DNA of 52,088 nucleotides from Flavobacteriales bacterium. GTDB lineage: Bacteria; Bacteroidota; Bacteroidia; Flavobacteriales; PHOS-HE28. Of the stretch, positions 45,866 to 52,088 are shown in pieces. The notes beneath the pieces were generated by a model. It searched no databases, had not been told where the DNA came from, and saw only the letters and a list, made by a program, of their open reading frames with translations. The stretch lies in assembly GCA_008016945.1 (NCBI GenBank), contig SSGN01000034.1, forward strand, positions 1 through 52,088, written 5' to 3'. A program made the translations under genes and the position numbers. Within the stretch, counting starts at the first letter, position 1, and each line of letters opens with the position of its first letter.

Positions 45866-48862
45866 ATGCTGCGCTATCTACTCATCGCCCTCTTCCTGTT
45901 CTGTTCCACGGCTCCCACCCGGGCCCAGCAGCATAGCTTCAAACAGCTCACCACCAAGGATGGGCTGGCACAAAGCCAGGTACGCGCCATGGCACAAGAT
46001 GCCGAGGGCTACCTCTGGTTCGGCACCTTGGGCGGGGCCAGCCGGTTCGATGGGTCGGAGTTCACCAACTTCACCCTTGCCGACGGCCTGCCCGACCCAC
46101 AGATCAGCGCCATGGTACGCGGCGCAGCGGGCGACCTGTTCCTGGGGGCAGGCAACACCCTGGTCCGGTGGGATGGGCGCGGCTTCCACCTCGAACCACT
46201 CCCCGCCGAGAGCAAGAACGCACGGATCCTCGCGCTCGCCGCCACCACCGACGGCAGGCTGTACATCGGCACCGATGGCGGCGGGATGCACGTGCGCACG
46301 CCCCAAGGGATCGCACCCCTACCCGGCTACCCCTCCGATACGGCGACCAATGTGCGCTCCCTGGCCTTGCTGAAGAACGGAAGCCTGCTGATCGGGTTGC
46401 GCGAAGGACTCCTGCGCTGGCACGAGGGCACCACGGAAAGGATCCCCTTGGGCGATCACGAACCGAAGATCATCAGCGCATTGGCCGAAGCACGCGATGG
46501 AAGCTGGTGGGTGGGAACGGTGAACGACGGGCTCTTCCACATGGGCACCGACGGCGCCACCCGGGTGTACGACGAGGAGAACGGCCTCCTGCGCAACAAC
46601 GTACGCTGCCTGCTCCTCGATGATCGCGATCGTTTGTGGGTGGGCACCAAGTTCGGCCTCAACCTTTTCGACAAAGGACGGCTCCGGGTGTTCACCGTAC
46701 ACCAAGGCCTGCCCAACGACAACCTCTTCTGCGCCTTCCAGGACAGCGACGGCGACCTCTGGTTCGGCTCCGATGGCGCGGGAGCCATGAAATACGCCGG
46801 CGACCGCTTCATCACCTTCACCGTACGTGATGGATTGTGCAGCGACCAGGTGATGAACATCACGGCCGACACCAAGGGCGACCTCTGGCTCGGCACCTAC
46901 GACAACGGCATCTGCCGCATGGACGGTATGGCCATGGTGACCACCCTCGACGGCCTGCCGAACAACACCATCTGGTCCGGCCTGTGCGACCGCAACGGAG
47001 GACTCTGGTTCGGCACGAGCGCCGGTCCAGTACACCTGGTGAACGGCGTGGTACAGCGGCTGCCTCCCCAACTGGAAGACCTCGAACAACCCATCCTCTC
47101 CCTGCTCGAAGGCCCGGACGGGACCTTGTGGTTCGGCATGCGCGAAGGGCTGTCCGGGTTGAAGCCCGATGGCACCGTGGTCCACCACGTGGCCGGACCT
47201 ACCGGACCCGGCCGATCCATCCGCAGCATGTGGCACGATACCTATGGGCACCTCTGGATGGCCACCGACAATGGCTTGGTGCGGATGAACGAGGGGCGCT
47301 TCGAGCGCTGGACCACCGCCCAAGGGTTGAGCGACAATACCGTGCAGTGCCTACTCCCCGATGCCAAGGGGCGCTTGTGGATCGGCACCGCGAACGGGTT
47401 GACCTGCCTGGATGGCGGGGTGCTCCGGACCATCCACCTCGGCGGTGACTTCGGCTCCAACTACCTCAGCCTGCTCCGATCCGATGACCAAGGGCGTATC
47501 TGGGCCGGCACGAACAACGGGCTCTTCGTATTCCTTCCCGATAGCCTGCTGCGGAACCCCACCTCGGCCGAGCACATCAACCTGAACAACGGACTGCGCA
47601 GCTTGGAATTCAACCTGAACGCCGCCGTGCTCGACCGCGGCAGGCTGTTCTTCGGCAGCTCCGCCGGCCTGGTGTTCCACGACCCGAAGACCGATGTGCC
47701 CGATCTACGCCCCCCCCCACCCACACGGATCACCGGGGTGCGCTCCTTCTTGCAGAACACCGATTGGACCTCCCGGAGCACCGGCACCGATGCCGACGGA
47801 CTGCCCATCGGCCTTCGCCTGGACCATCGCCGCAACCACCTCACCTTCGACTACCTCGCCATTTCCCTCCGTGAACCCGACAAGGTGGAGTACCGGTACC
47901 GGCTGGTGGGCTTCGACCAGGACTGGCTGCCCGCCACCGACGCCCGCTTCGCCAGCTACAGCAACCTCTCCCATGGCCAATACGCCTTCGAGGTCATCGC
48001 TTCCGTCGGCGATGGGCGATGGAGCGCACCCGCCTCCTTCGCCTTCGAGATCACCCCGCCCTTCTGGCTGAGGTGGTGGTTCTTCGCGGTTTGTGCCGTG
48101 GTGCTCGTCGGTCTGGGCTACGGCATCCTTCGGTTCCGTTCCATCCGCCGAGAACGCCACGAAAGGACCCGACAGCTCATGCTCCGATCCCGCATGTTGC
48201 AACTCGAACAGCAATCGTTGAACGCCAATATGAACCGGCACTTCGTATTCAACGCGCTCAACAGCATCCAATATCACATCAACAAACAGGACCGCGCCAC
48301 GGCCAACCGATACCTCACCAGCTTCGCCAAGCTGATCCGCAAGAACCTCGACGCCAGCCAGAGCGACACCACCACCTTGGCCGAGGAGCTGGAGCGCTTG
48401 GAACTCTACCTTATCCTGGAGCACATGCGGTTCAAGGACAAGTTCGAATACCGCATCGAGGTGGAGCCCGGCCTGAACATCGCCGAAGCCAAACTACCCG
48501 CCATGATGCTGCAACCGTACGTGGAGAATAGCATCTGGCATGGCATACTGCCCATGGATGGGAAAGGTACCGTGCGCATCGAAGTGGCTCGGGCACCTGC
48601 CGACCGCATCGAGGTCCGGGTGGTCGATGACGGTATCGGGATGAGCAGAAGCCTTGATGCCAAGACTTCCACCACAGGAGATCATATCAGCCGTGGGATC
48701 GAGATCACGAAGGGACGCGCAGACGTACTTAGGAGGCTGGAACTCACAGATATACGTATCAAAGGACCCGAGGATCGCGTAGACCCGGAAAGTGGCCGCT
48801 CCCTGGGTACCCAGGTCCTGGTCTCCCTGCCGATGACCAATGGTTGGGCAAAGGATGGATAG
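45866..48862 (+). CDS. Two-component sensor: beta-propeller, Y_Y_Y domain and LytS-type histidine kinase
   Basis: A 998-residue sensor. A signal peptide (residues 1-20) is followed by a periplasmic two-component-regulator propeller (about 25-610) made of repeats like GYLWFGTLGGASRFDG and DRLWVGTKFGLNLFD, then a Y_Y_Y domain (about 640-725) and one membrane helix (733-757). The cytoplasmic kinase is of the LytS/His_kinase type: H792 in MNRHFVFNALNS and an ATPase with LQPYVENSIWHG and VVDDGIGM. Such proteins sense extracellular ligands, often glycans, and phosphorylate a LytTR partner, here the gene directly upstream. Ligand unknown. Confidence 0.94.
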   Translation: MLRYLLIALFLFCSTAPTRAQQHSFKQLTTKDGLAQSQVRAMAQDAEGYLWFGTLGGASRFDGSEFTNFTLADGLPDPQISAMVRGAAGDLFLGAGNTLVRWDGRGFHLEPLPAESKNARILALAATTDGRLYIGTDGGGMHVRTPQGIAPLPGYPSDTATNVRSLALLKNGSLLIGLREGLLRWHEGTTERIPLGDHEPKIISALAEARDGSWWVGTVNDGLFHMGTDGATRVYDEENGLLRNNVRCLLLDDRDRLWVGTKFGLNLFDKGRLRVFTVHQGLPNDNLFCAFQDSDGDLWFGSDGAGAMKYAGDRFITFTVRDGLCSDQVMNITADTKGDLWLGTYDNGICRMDGMAMVTTLDGLPNNTIWSGLCDRNGGLWFGTSAGPVHLVNGVVQRLPPQLEDLEQPILSLLEGPDGTLWFGMREGLSGLKPDGTVVHHVAGPTGPGRSIRSMWHDTYGHLWMATDNGLVRMNEGRFERWTTAQGLSDNTVQCLLPDAKGRLWIGTANGLTCLDGGVLRTIHLGGDFGSNYLSLLRSDDQGRIWAGTNNGLFVFLPDSLLRNPTSAEHINLNNGLRSLEFNLNAAVLDRGRLFFGSSAGLVFHDPKTDVPDLRPPPPTRITGVRSFLQNTDWTSRSTGTDADGLPIGLRLDHRRNHLTFDYLAISLREPDKVEYRYRLVGFDQDWLPATDARFASYSNLSHGQYAFEVIASVGDGRWSAPASFAFEITPPFWLRWWFFAVCAVVLVGLGYGILRFRSIRRERHERTRQLMLRSRMLQLEQQSLNANMNRHFVFNALNSIQYHINKQDRATANRYLTSFAKLIRKNLDASQSDTTTLAEELERLELYLILEHMRFKDKFEYRIEVEPGLNIAEAKLPAMMLQPYVENSIWHGILPMDGKGTVRIEVARAPADRIEVRVVDDGIGMSRSLDAKTSTTGDHISRGIEITKGRADVLRRLELTDIRIKGPEDRVDPESGRSLGTQVLVSLPMTNGWAKDG

Positions 48863-48865
48863 GGC

Positions 48866-48896
48866 TTGCGATCACTCGGTGATCGTATTATCTTTG
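48866..48896 (+). promoter_or_regulatory. Promoter of the small lipoprotein gene (TTG - 20 bp - TATCTTTG)
   Basis: TATCTTTG (48889-48896) is a perfect -7 match and a TTG at 48866-48868 sits 20 bases upstream, close to the -33 spacing. The ATG at 48910 follows 13 bases after. This is the best two-part Bacteroidota promoter in the window. Confidence 0.6.
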
Positions 48897-48909
48897 AACA
48901 TTGAATACC

Positions 48910-49188
48910 ATGCGCTACTTCCGCCAACTGGTCATGTTCGCACTTCTTACGGTGCTGGCCACAGCGTGCACCAAGGAGGAGGTGGTAACGCCAACTGGAT
49001 CGCAGGCTGCCGTTACAGGGGCGTTGAAGAACACCACTGGGGGCGAGATCGGCACAACGGGCACTCCGCCCTCCGGTAACTTGGGTTCGGGCACTCCGGA
49101 TATCGGCAATACCGGCCAAGATGGGGATATCAGCGACGATGGGGATGATATTTCCGACAGCGAGAAGAAACGGAAAAAGCGACGGTGA
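48910..49188 (+). CDS. Small lipoprotein with acidic middle and basic tail
   Basis: A 92-residue predicted lipoprotein. The N-terminus is a typical lipoprotein signal with Cys20 (LLTVLATAC) as the lipidated residue. The mature part is low complexity: Gly/Thr-rich (GEIGTTGTPPSGNLGSG), then acidic (DGDISDDGDDISDSE), then seven basic residues (KKRKKRR). It has no recognised domain. It follows the two-component pair but has its own promoter. A TTG three codons upstream is an alternative start. Confidence 0.72.
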   Translation: MRYFRQLVMFALLTVLATACTKEEVVTPTGSQAAVTGALKNTTGGEIGTTGTPPSGNLGSGTPDIGNTGQDGDISDDGDDISDSEKKRKKRR

Positions 49189-49204
49189 TCACCAAGCGAC
49201 AACG

Positions 49205-49228
49205 GAACGCCTCTTCACGGAGGCGTTC
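49205..49228. terminator. Terminator between the lipoprotein gene and thiL
   Basis: A 9-bp stem (GAACGCCTC 49205-49213 with GAGGCGTTC 49220-49228) and 6-base loop, lying between two convergent genes: 16 bases after the lipoprotein stop and 16 bases beyond the thiL stop. It may serve both directions. Confidence 0.68.
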
Positions 49229-49244
49229 TTCATTTCGGGTGTGA

Positions 49245-50285
49245 TCAACCTTGAAGGAACGCGTCCCAGCCCTGCGCCTTCAGGGGGTGGAGTCCACCCT
49301 GTTTATCCACCAAATGGCTCCCGGTGGCCGCATCCACCATGTGTCCCACGATGCTCAGGCTCGGATTGCCCTTGATCTTCTCAAAATCGCTTTGCGCGAT
49401 GGTGAAAAGCAATTCGTAGTCCTCCCCACCATTGAGCGCACAGGTGGTCGGGTCCAGATGGAAATCACGGGCCGTGGAATAGGTGGCGGGATCGATCGGG
49501 ATCTTCTCATCGTATAGCCGCACCCCCAGGCCCGAGCTGCGGGCGATGTGCAGGGCTTCGCTGGCCAAACCATCGCTCACATCGATCATGCTCGTGGGTT
49601 TCACGTCCAGTTTCTTCAGCAGTTCGATGATGTCGCGCCTTGGCTCGGGCTTCAGCTGCCTTTCTAGGATGTAGTCATGACCATCCAGGTCGGGCTGCCC
49701 GCCCGAACCTTGGTACACCGCCTTCTCCCGTTCAAGCACCTGCAGGCCCATGAACGCCCCACCAAGATCCCCGCTCACCACCACCAGATCCTTCTCGTGT
49801 GCTCCGTTGCGAAAAATGAGTTCCTCCTTCTTCGCGGCACCGATCGCTGTTACCGAGATCACCAGTCCGGTTCGCGAAGAGGTCGTATCCCCACCAACGA
49901 GGTCCACGCCATAGTTCCGGCAAGCCAGGAGCATGCCCTCATACAACTCGTCCACCGCCTCCACCGGGAACCGATTGCTGAGCGCTAACCCCACCACCAC
50001 CTGGCGTGGGGCGGCGTTCATCGCATAGATGTCGCTCAGATTCACCGCGATAGCCTTGTACCCCAAGTGCCGCAGCGGAACGTAGCCCAGATCGAAATGG
50101 ATGCCCTCCAAGAGCATGTCGGTGGTGACCACCTGATGGAGACCTTCGGGGTCGATCACGGCGGCATCATCACCAATACCCTTGACCGACGATGGCTGGG
50201 TCAGGTGGATCCGGGAAGCCAGACGTTCGATAAGGCCGAATTCGCCGAGGGCAGAAAGTTCCGTGCGTGTGGAGGATCCCAACAT
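49245..50285 (-). CDS. thiL: Thiamine-monophosphate kinase
   Basis: A 346-residue kinase that makes thiamine pyrophosphate from thiamine monophosphate and ATP. The signature SVKGIGDDAAVI (D39, D40) and VTTDMLLEGIHFDL hold the metal-binding aspartates; VNLSDIYAMNAAP, LVGGDTTSS and SMIDVSDGLASE are further family blocks. The ATG is five bases from a promoter-like TAGTTTCG. No other thiamine genes are present. Confidence 0.95.
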   Translation of the reverse strand: MLGSSTRTELSALGEFGLIERLASRIHLTQPSSVKGIGDDAAVIDPEGLHQVVTTDMLLEGIHFDLGYVPLRHLGYKAIAVNLSDIYAMNAAPRQVVVGLALSNRFPVEAVDELYEGMLLACRNYGVDLVGGDTTSSRTGLVISVTAIGAAKKEELIFRNGAHEKDLVVVSGDLGGAFMGLQVLEREKAVYQGSGGQPDLDGHDYILERQLKPEPRRDIIELLKKLDVKPTSMIDVSDGLASEALHIARSSGLGVRLYDEKIPIDPATYSTARDFHLDPTTCALNGGEDYELLFTIAQSDFEKIKGNPSLSIVGHMVDAATGSHLVDKQGGLHPLKAQGWDAFLQG

Positions 50286-50289
50286 GCGG

Positions 50290-50297
50290 CGAAACTA
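50290..50297 (-). promoter_or_regulatory. Putative -7 element TAGTTTCG for thiL
   Basis: TAGTTTCG on the minus strand lies five bases before the thiL ATG, so the message would be leaderless. It fits TAnnTTYG. Confidence 0.4.
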
Positions 50298-50478
50298 CCC
50301 ATCCGTCCCTACCAACTGGATGGCCAAGCCAGCCTGGGATCCACATCGGGATGTGCCACCTACCACCCTTCCTGGTGCCTGAAGGCCTCCGGGTCATCAG
50401 GTTAGACCAACCCCGCGGTCCAAGAAGCCGGTATCCCAAGGCAGGTTTAACAATTCCATGACCGATCCCAATACCTCG

Positions 50479-50486
50479 TACCTTTG
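50479..50486 (+). promoter_or_regulatory. -7 promoter element TACCTTTG of the suf operon
   Basis: A perfect TAnnTTTG octamer 41 bases before the sufA ATG. The operator-like palindrome at 50498-50516 starts 12 bases after it, that is over the expected transcription start. Confidence 0.6.
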
Positions 50487-50497
50487 TGACCCGCTTG

Positions 50498-50516
50498 ATT
50501 TAGACGAATTCTAAAT
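50498..50516. promoter_or_regulatory. Operator-like palindrome before sufA
   Basis: ATTTAGA-CGAAT-TCTAAAT, two perfect 7-base half-sites with a 5-base spacer, in very AT-rich contrast to the surrounding DNA. Its position at the start of transcription of an Fe-S assembly operon suggests a repressor site responding to iron or Fe-S status. The regulator is not identified here. Confidence 0.55.
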
Positions 50517-50526
50517 AAGGTCCGCC

Positions 50527-50853
50527 ATGATCAAAGTCTCGGAAACCGCGAAGACAGAAGTGACCAAGCTCCTGGGGATGGAAGGCCGCGGTCCCCAGCA
50601 CTTTGTGCGCGTCGGAGTGAAGGGCGGCGGCTGTTCCGGTCTCATGTACGACCTCACCTTCGACGACCAGATGAAGGACGGCGACAAGGTGTTCGAGGAC
50701 AACGGCGTGAAGGTGGTGGTGGACAAGAAGAGCCTGCTCTACCTGCTGGGCACCACGCTCGAGTTCAGCGGTGGCCTCAACGGCAAGGGCTTCCAGTTCG
50801 TGAACCCGAACGCCTCGCGTACCTGTGGTTGCGGCGAGAGTTTCTCGATATGA
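50527..50853 (+). CDS. sufA: A-type Fe-S carrier protein (SufA/IscA/HesB family)
   Basis: A 108-residue A-type carrier that receives Fe-S clusters from the SUF scaffold and passes them to target proteins. The three cluster cysteines are present: C36 in GGGCSG and C100/C102 in RTCGCG. The location directly before sufB supports the SUF assignment rather than ISC. GTCCGCC before the ATG is not a clear ribosome site. Confidence 0.93.
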   Translation: MIKVSETAKTEVTKLLGMEGRGPQHFVRVGVKGGGCSGLMYDLTFDDQMKDGDKVFEDNGVKVVVDKKSLLYLLGTTLEFSGGLNGKGFQFVNPNASRTCGCGESFSI

Positions 50854-50863
50854 TGGATACAGT

Positions 50864-50973
50864 GGTGAGAATGGTGAAATTGGAGAGAAAGTGAAATGCC
50901 TCGGACGATGAACCCTACCCGTGACCTGTAGCCCCACTTTTTCACCACTCTCGCCACCCTCACCATTTTCACC
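50864..50973. repeat. Inverted arrays of a 9-bp repeat between sufA and sufB
   Basis: The left arm (50864-50898) reads as GGTGAGAAT, GGTGAAATT, GGAGAGAAA, GTGAAATG; the right arm (50936-50973) on the other strand reads GGTGAAAAT, GGTGAGGGT, GGCGAGAGT, GGTGAAAAA. The arms can pair imperfectly across about 37 bases, filling most of the intergenic gap. Confidence 0.6.
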
Positions 50974-50982
50974 TGCTGTCCA

Positions 50983-52088
50983 ATGGCACAAGACACCGAC
51001 GATATCCTCCGCGAGGTCACCGAGAAGGAATACGCCTACGGCTTCGTTACGAACATCGAGAGCGAAAAGGCGGAGAAAGGGCTGAACGAGGACATCGTGC
51101 GCTTCATCAGCAAGAAGAAGGAAGAGCCGGAGTGGATGCTGGAGTGGAGGCTCGAAGCCTTCCGCCTGTGGCAGAAGATGGAGGAACCCGCCTGGGCCCA
51201 CGTGCACTACCCGAAGATCGACTACCAGGACGCCTATTACTACAGCGCGCCGAAGAAGAAGCCCCAACTCAATAGCCTGGACGAGGCCGACCCCGAACTG
51301 GTGAAGACCTTCGAGAAGCTGGGGATCTCGCTGGAAGAACAGAAGCGCCTCGCAGGGGTGGCCGTGGATGTCGTCTTCGACAGCGTGAGCGTGAAGACCA
51401 CCTTTCAGGCGGCACTTAAGGAAAAGGGCATCATCTTCTGCTCGTTCAGCGAAGCGGTGCGTGAACATCCAGACTTGATCAAGAAGTACCTGGGATCAGT
51501 CGTTCCGCGCACGGACAACTACTTCGCCGCGCTCAACAGCGCCGTGTTCAGCGACGGCAGCTTCTGCTACATCCCGCCGGGCGTGCGTTGCCCGATGGAG
51601 CTGAGCACCTACTTCCGCATCAACGAGGCCATGACCGGCCAGTTCGAGCGCACCCTGCTGATCGCCGATGAAGGTGCCTACGTGAGCTACCTCGAAGGCT
51701 GCACCGCACCGATCCGCGACGAGCACCAGCTGCACGCCGCAGTGGTGGAACTGGTGGCGCTGAAGGACGCTGAGATCAAGTACAGCACCGTACAGAACTG
51801 GTATCCAGGCGACAAGGATGGCAAGGGGGGCATCTACAACTTCGTTACCAAGCGCGGCCTGTGCCTGGGCGATCGCAGCAAGATCAGCTGGACGCAGGTG
51901 GAGACCGGCAGCGCGATCACCTGGAAATACCCCAGCTGCGTGTTGCAGGGCGACCCCAGCATCGGTGAGTTCTACAGCGTGGCGGTGACCAACAACCGCC
52001 AGCAGGCCGACCCCGAACTGGTGAAGACCTTCGAGAAGCTGGGGATCTCGCTGGAAGAACAGAAGCGCCTCGCAGGGGTGGCCGTGGA
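50983..52088 (+). CDS. sufB: Fe-S cluster scaffold protein SufB, 3' end missing and chimeric
   Basis: SufB is a component of the SufBC2D scaffold that builds Fe-S clusters. About 368 codons are present, beginning [20 protein letters not shown]. Family blocks include [84 protein letters not shown] and [21 protein letters not shown]. After NNRQQAD the normal continuation (a TGTKMIH-like block) is replaced by [11 protein letters not shown], an exact copy of an earlier part of the gene. The last 85 bases should therefore not be trusted. Confidence 0.93.
   Translation, partial: MAQDTDDILREVTEKEYAYGFVTNIESEKAEKGLNEDIVRFISKKKEEPEWMLEWRLEAFRLWQKMEEPAWAHVHYPKIDYQDAYYYSAPKKKPQLNSLDEADPELVKTFEKLGISLEEQKRLAGVAVDVVFDSVSVKTTFQAALKEKGIIFCSFSEAVREHPDLIKKYLGSVVPRTDNYFAALNSAVFSDGSFCYIPPGVRCPMELSTYFRINEAMTGQFERTLLIADEGAYVSYLEGCTAPIRDEHQLHAAVVELVALKDAEIKYSTVQNWYPGDKDGKGGIYNFVTKRGLCLGDRSKISWTQVETGSAITWKYPSCVLQGDPSIGEFYSVAVTNNRQQADPELVKTFEKLGISLEEQKRLAGVAV
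51284..51368 (+). repeat. First copy of an 85-bp exact direct repeat in sufB
   Basis: This copy is where the sequence belongs in SufB. It is identical to 52004-52088, exactly 720 bases downstream, which keeps the reading frame. Confidence 0.95.
52004..52088 (+). repeat. Second, misplaced copy at the window end
   Basis: Identical to 51284-51368 and running to the last base. It replaces the conserved SufB sequence expected after NNRQQAD, so it is probably a false join at a contig end. Confidence 0.9.

Noticed and set aside
1..52088. tRNA, rRNA, insertion sequences, integrases, toxin-antitoxin or restriction genes
   Set aside because: Intergenic stretches were read on both strands; none shows a TPsiC-like GGTTCGAATCC arm, transposase motifs or paired small toxin-antitoxin genes.

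Overview
This 52,088-bp window is high-GC DNA from a Bacteroidota bacterium, most likely an uncultivated Flavobacteriales-like lineage recovered as a metagenome contig. Four things point there. Five secreted proteins end in type A sorting domains of the type IX secretion system (T9SS). MurF and alanine racemase are fused in one polypeptide. Families typical of the phylum are present (DUF4271 beside hemD, RNR subunits of the mammalian-like subtype, LytTR/propeller two-component pair). Many genes carry the Bacteroidota -7 promoter element TAnnTTTG, here often TAnnTTCG, close to the start codon. No T9SS machinery, tRNA, rRNA, insertion sequence, prophage or CRISPR array was found.

Layout. 1-2.3 kb, minus: the 5' part of rsmI, an M28 peptidase, and an unknown protein that overlaps it by ATGA. 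2.4-5.35 kb, plus: tdk and the murF-alr fusion. 5.4-10 kb, plus: a relic, a secreted subtilase-like protein, and two glycosyltransferases (GT2 and GT9) for LPS core or glycan assembly. 10-15.4 kb, minus: DUF4271, hemD, rnpA, yidD, a C-terminal processing protease and an O-antigen ligase. 15.5-19.4 kb, plus: a glutaryl-CoA-dehydrogenase-type enzyme, then an MBOAT acyltransferase with an SGNH-like partner. 19.9-30.4 kb: an accessory, cell-surface stretch with a 1,773-residue repeat protein, a DUF481 outer-membrane protein, a small membrane protein, a tyrosine-coordinated heme protein (HTHP), a YHYH protein and a YCF48/BNR-like protein. 30.5-34.2 kb, minus: nrdB and nrdA. 35-38.3 kb, plus: a DUF5679 zinc-ribbon protein, then cysQ-gmd-fcl (PAP turnover plus GDP-fucose synthesis). 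38.5-40.5 kb: 3-hydroxyanthranilate dioxygenase and ACMS decarboxylase, with a muconolactone-isomerase-like protein facing them. 40.65-44.6 kb: an Xaa-Pro aminopeptidase, a large T9SS protein and a small protein resembling a free-standing sorting domain. 45.1-48.9 kb: a LytTR response regulator and a hybrid propeller/histidine kinase. 48.9-52 kb: a small lipoprotein, thiL, and the start of a suf operon (sufA, sufB).

Functionally the window mixes core metabolism (cell wall, dNTP, heme, thiamine, Fe-S) with envelope and glycan building and secreted proteins. Two ends need care: rsmI is cut by the window start, and the last 85 bases repeat an upstream part of sufB exactly and break its expected sequence, which looks like an assembly chimera. 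I see no defence system or other clearly novel multigene system. The most unusual items are the sorting-domain-like orphan, the HTHP gene, the Glu-for-Asp change in the subtilase, the suf operator-like palindrome and the 9-bp inverted repeat arrays.
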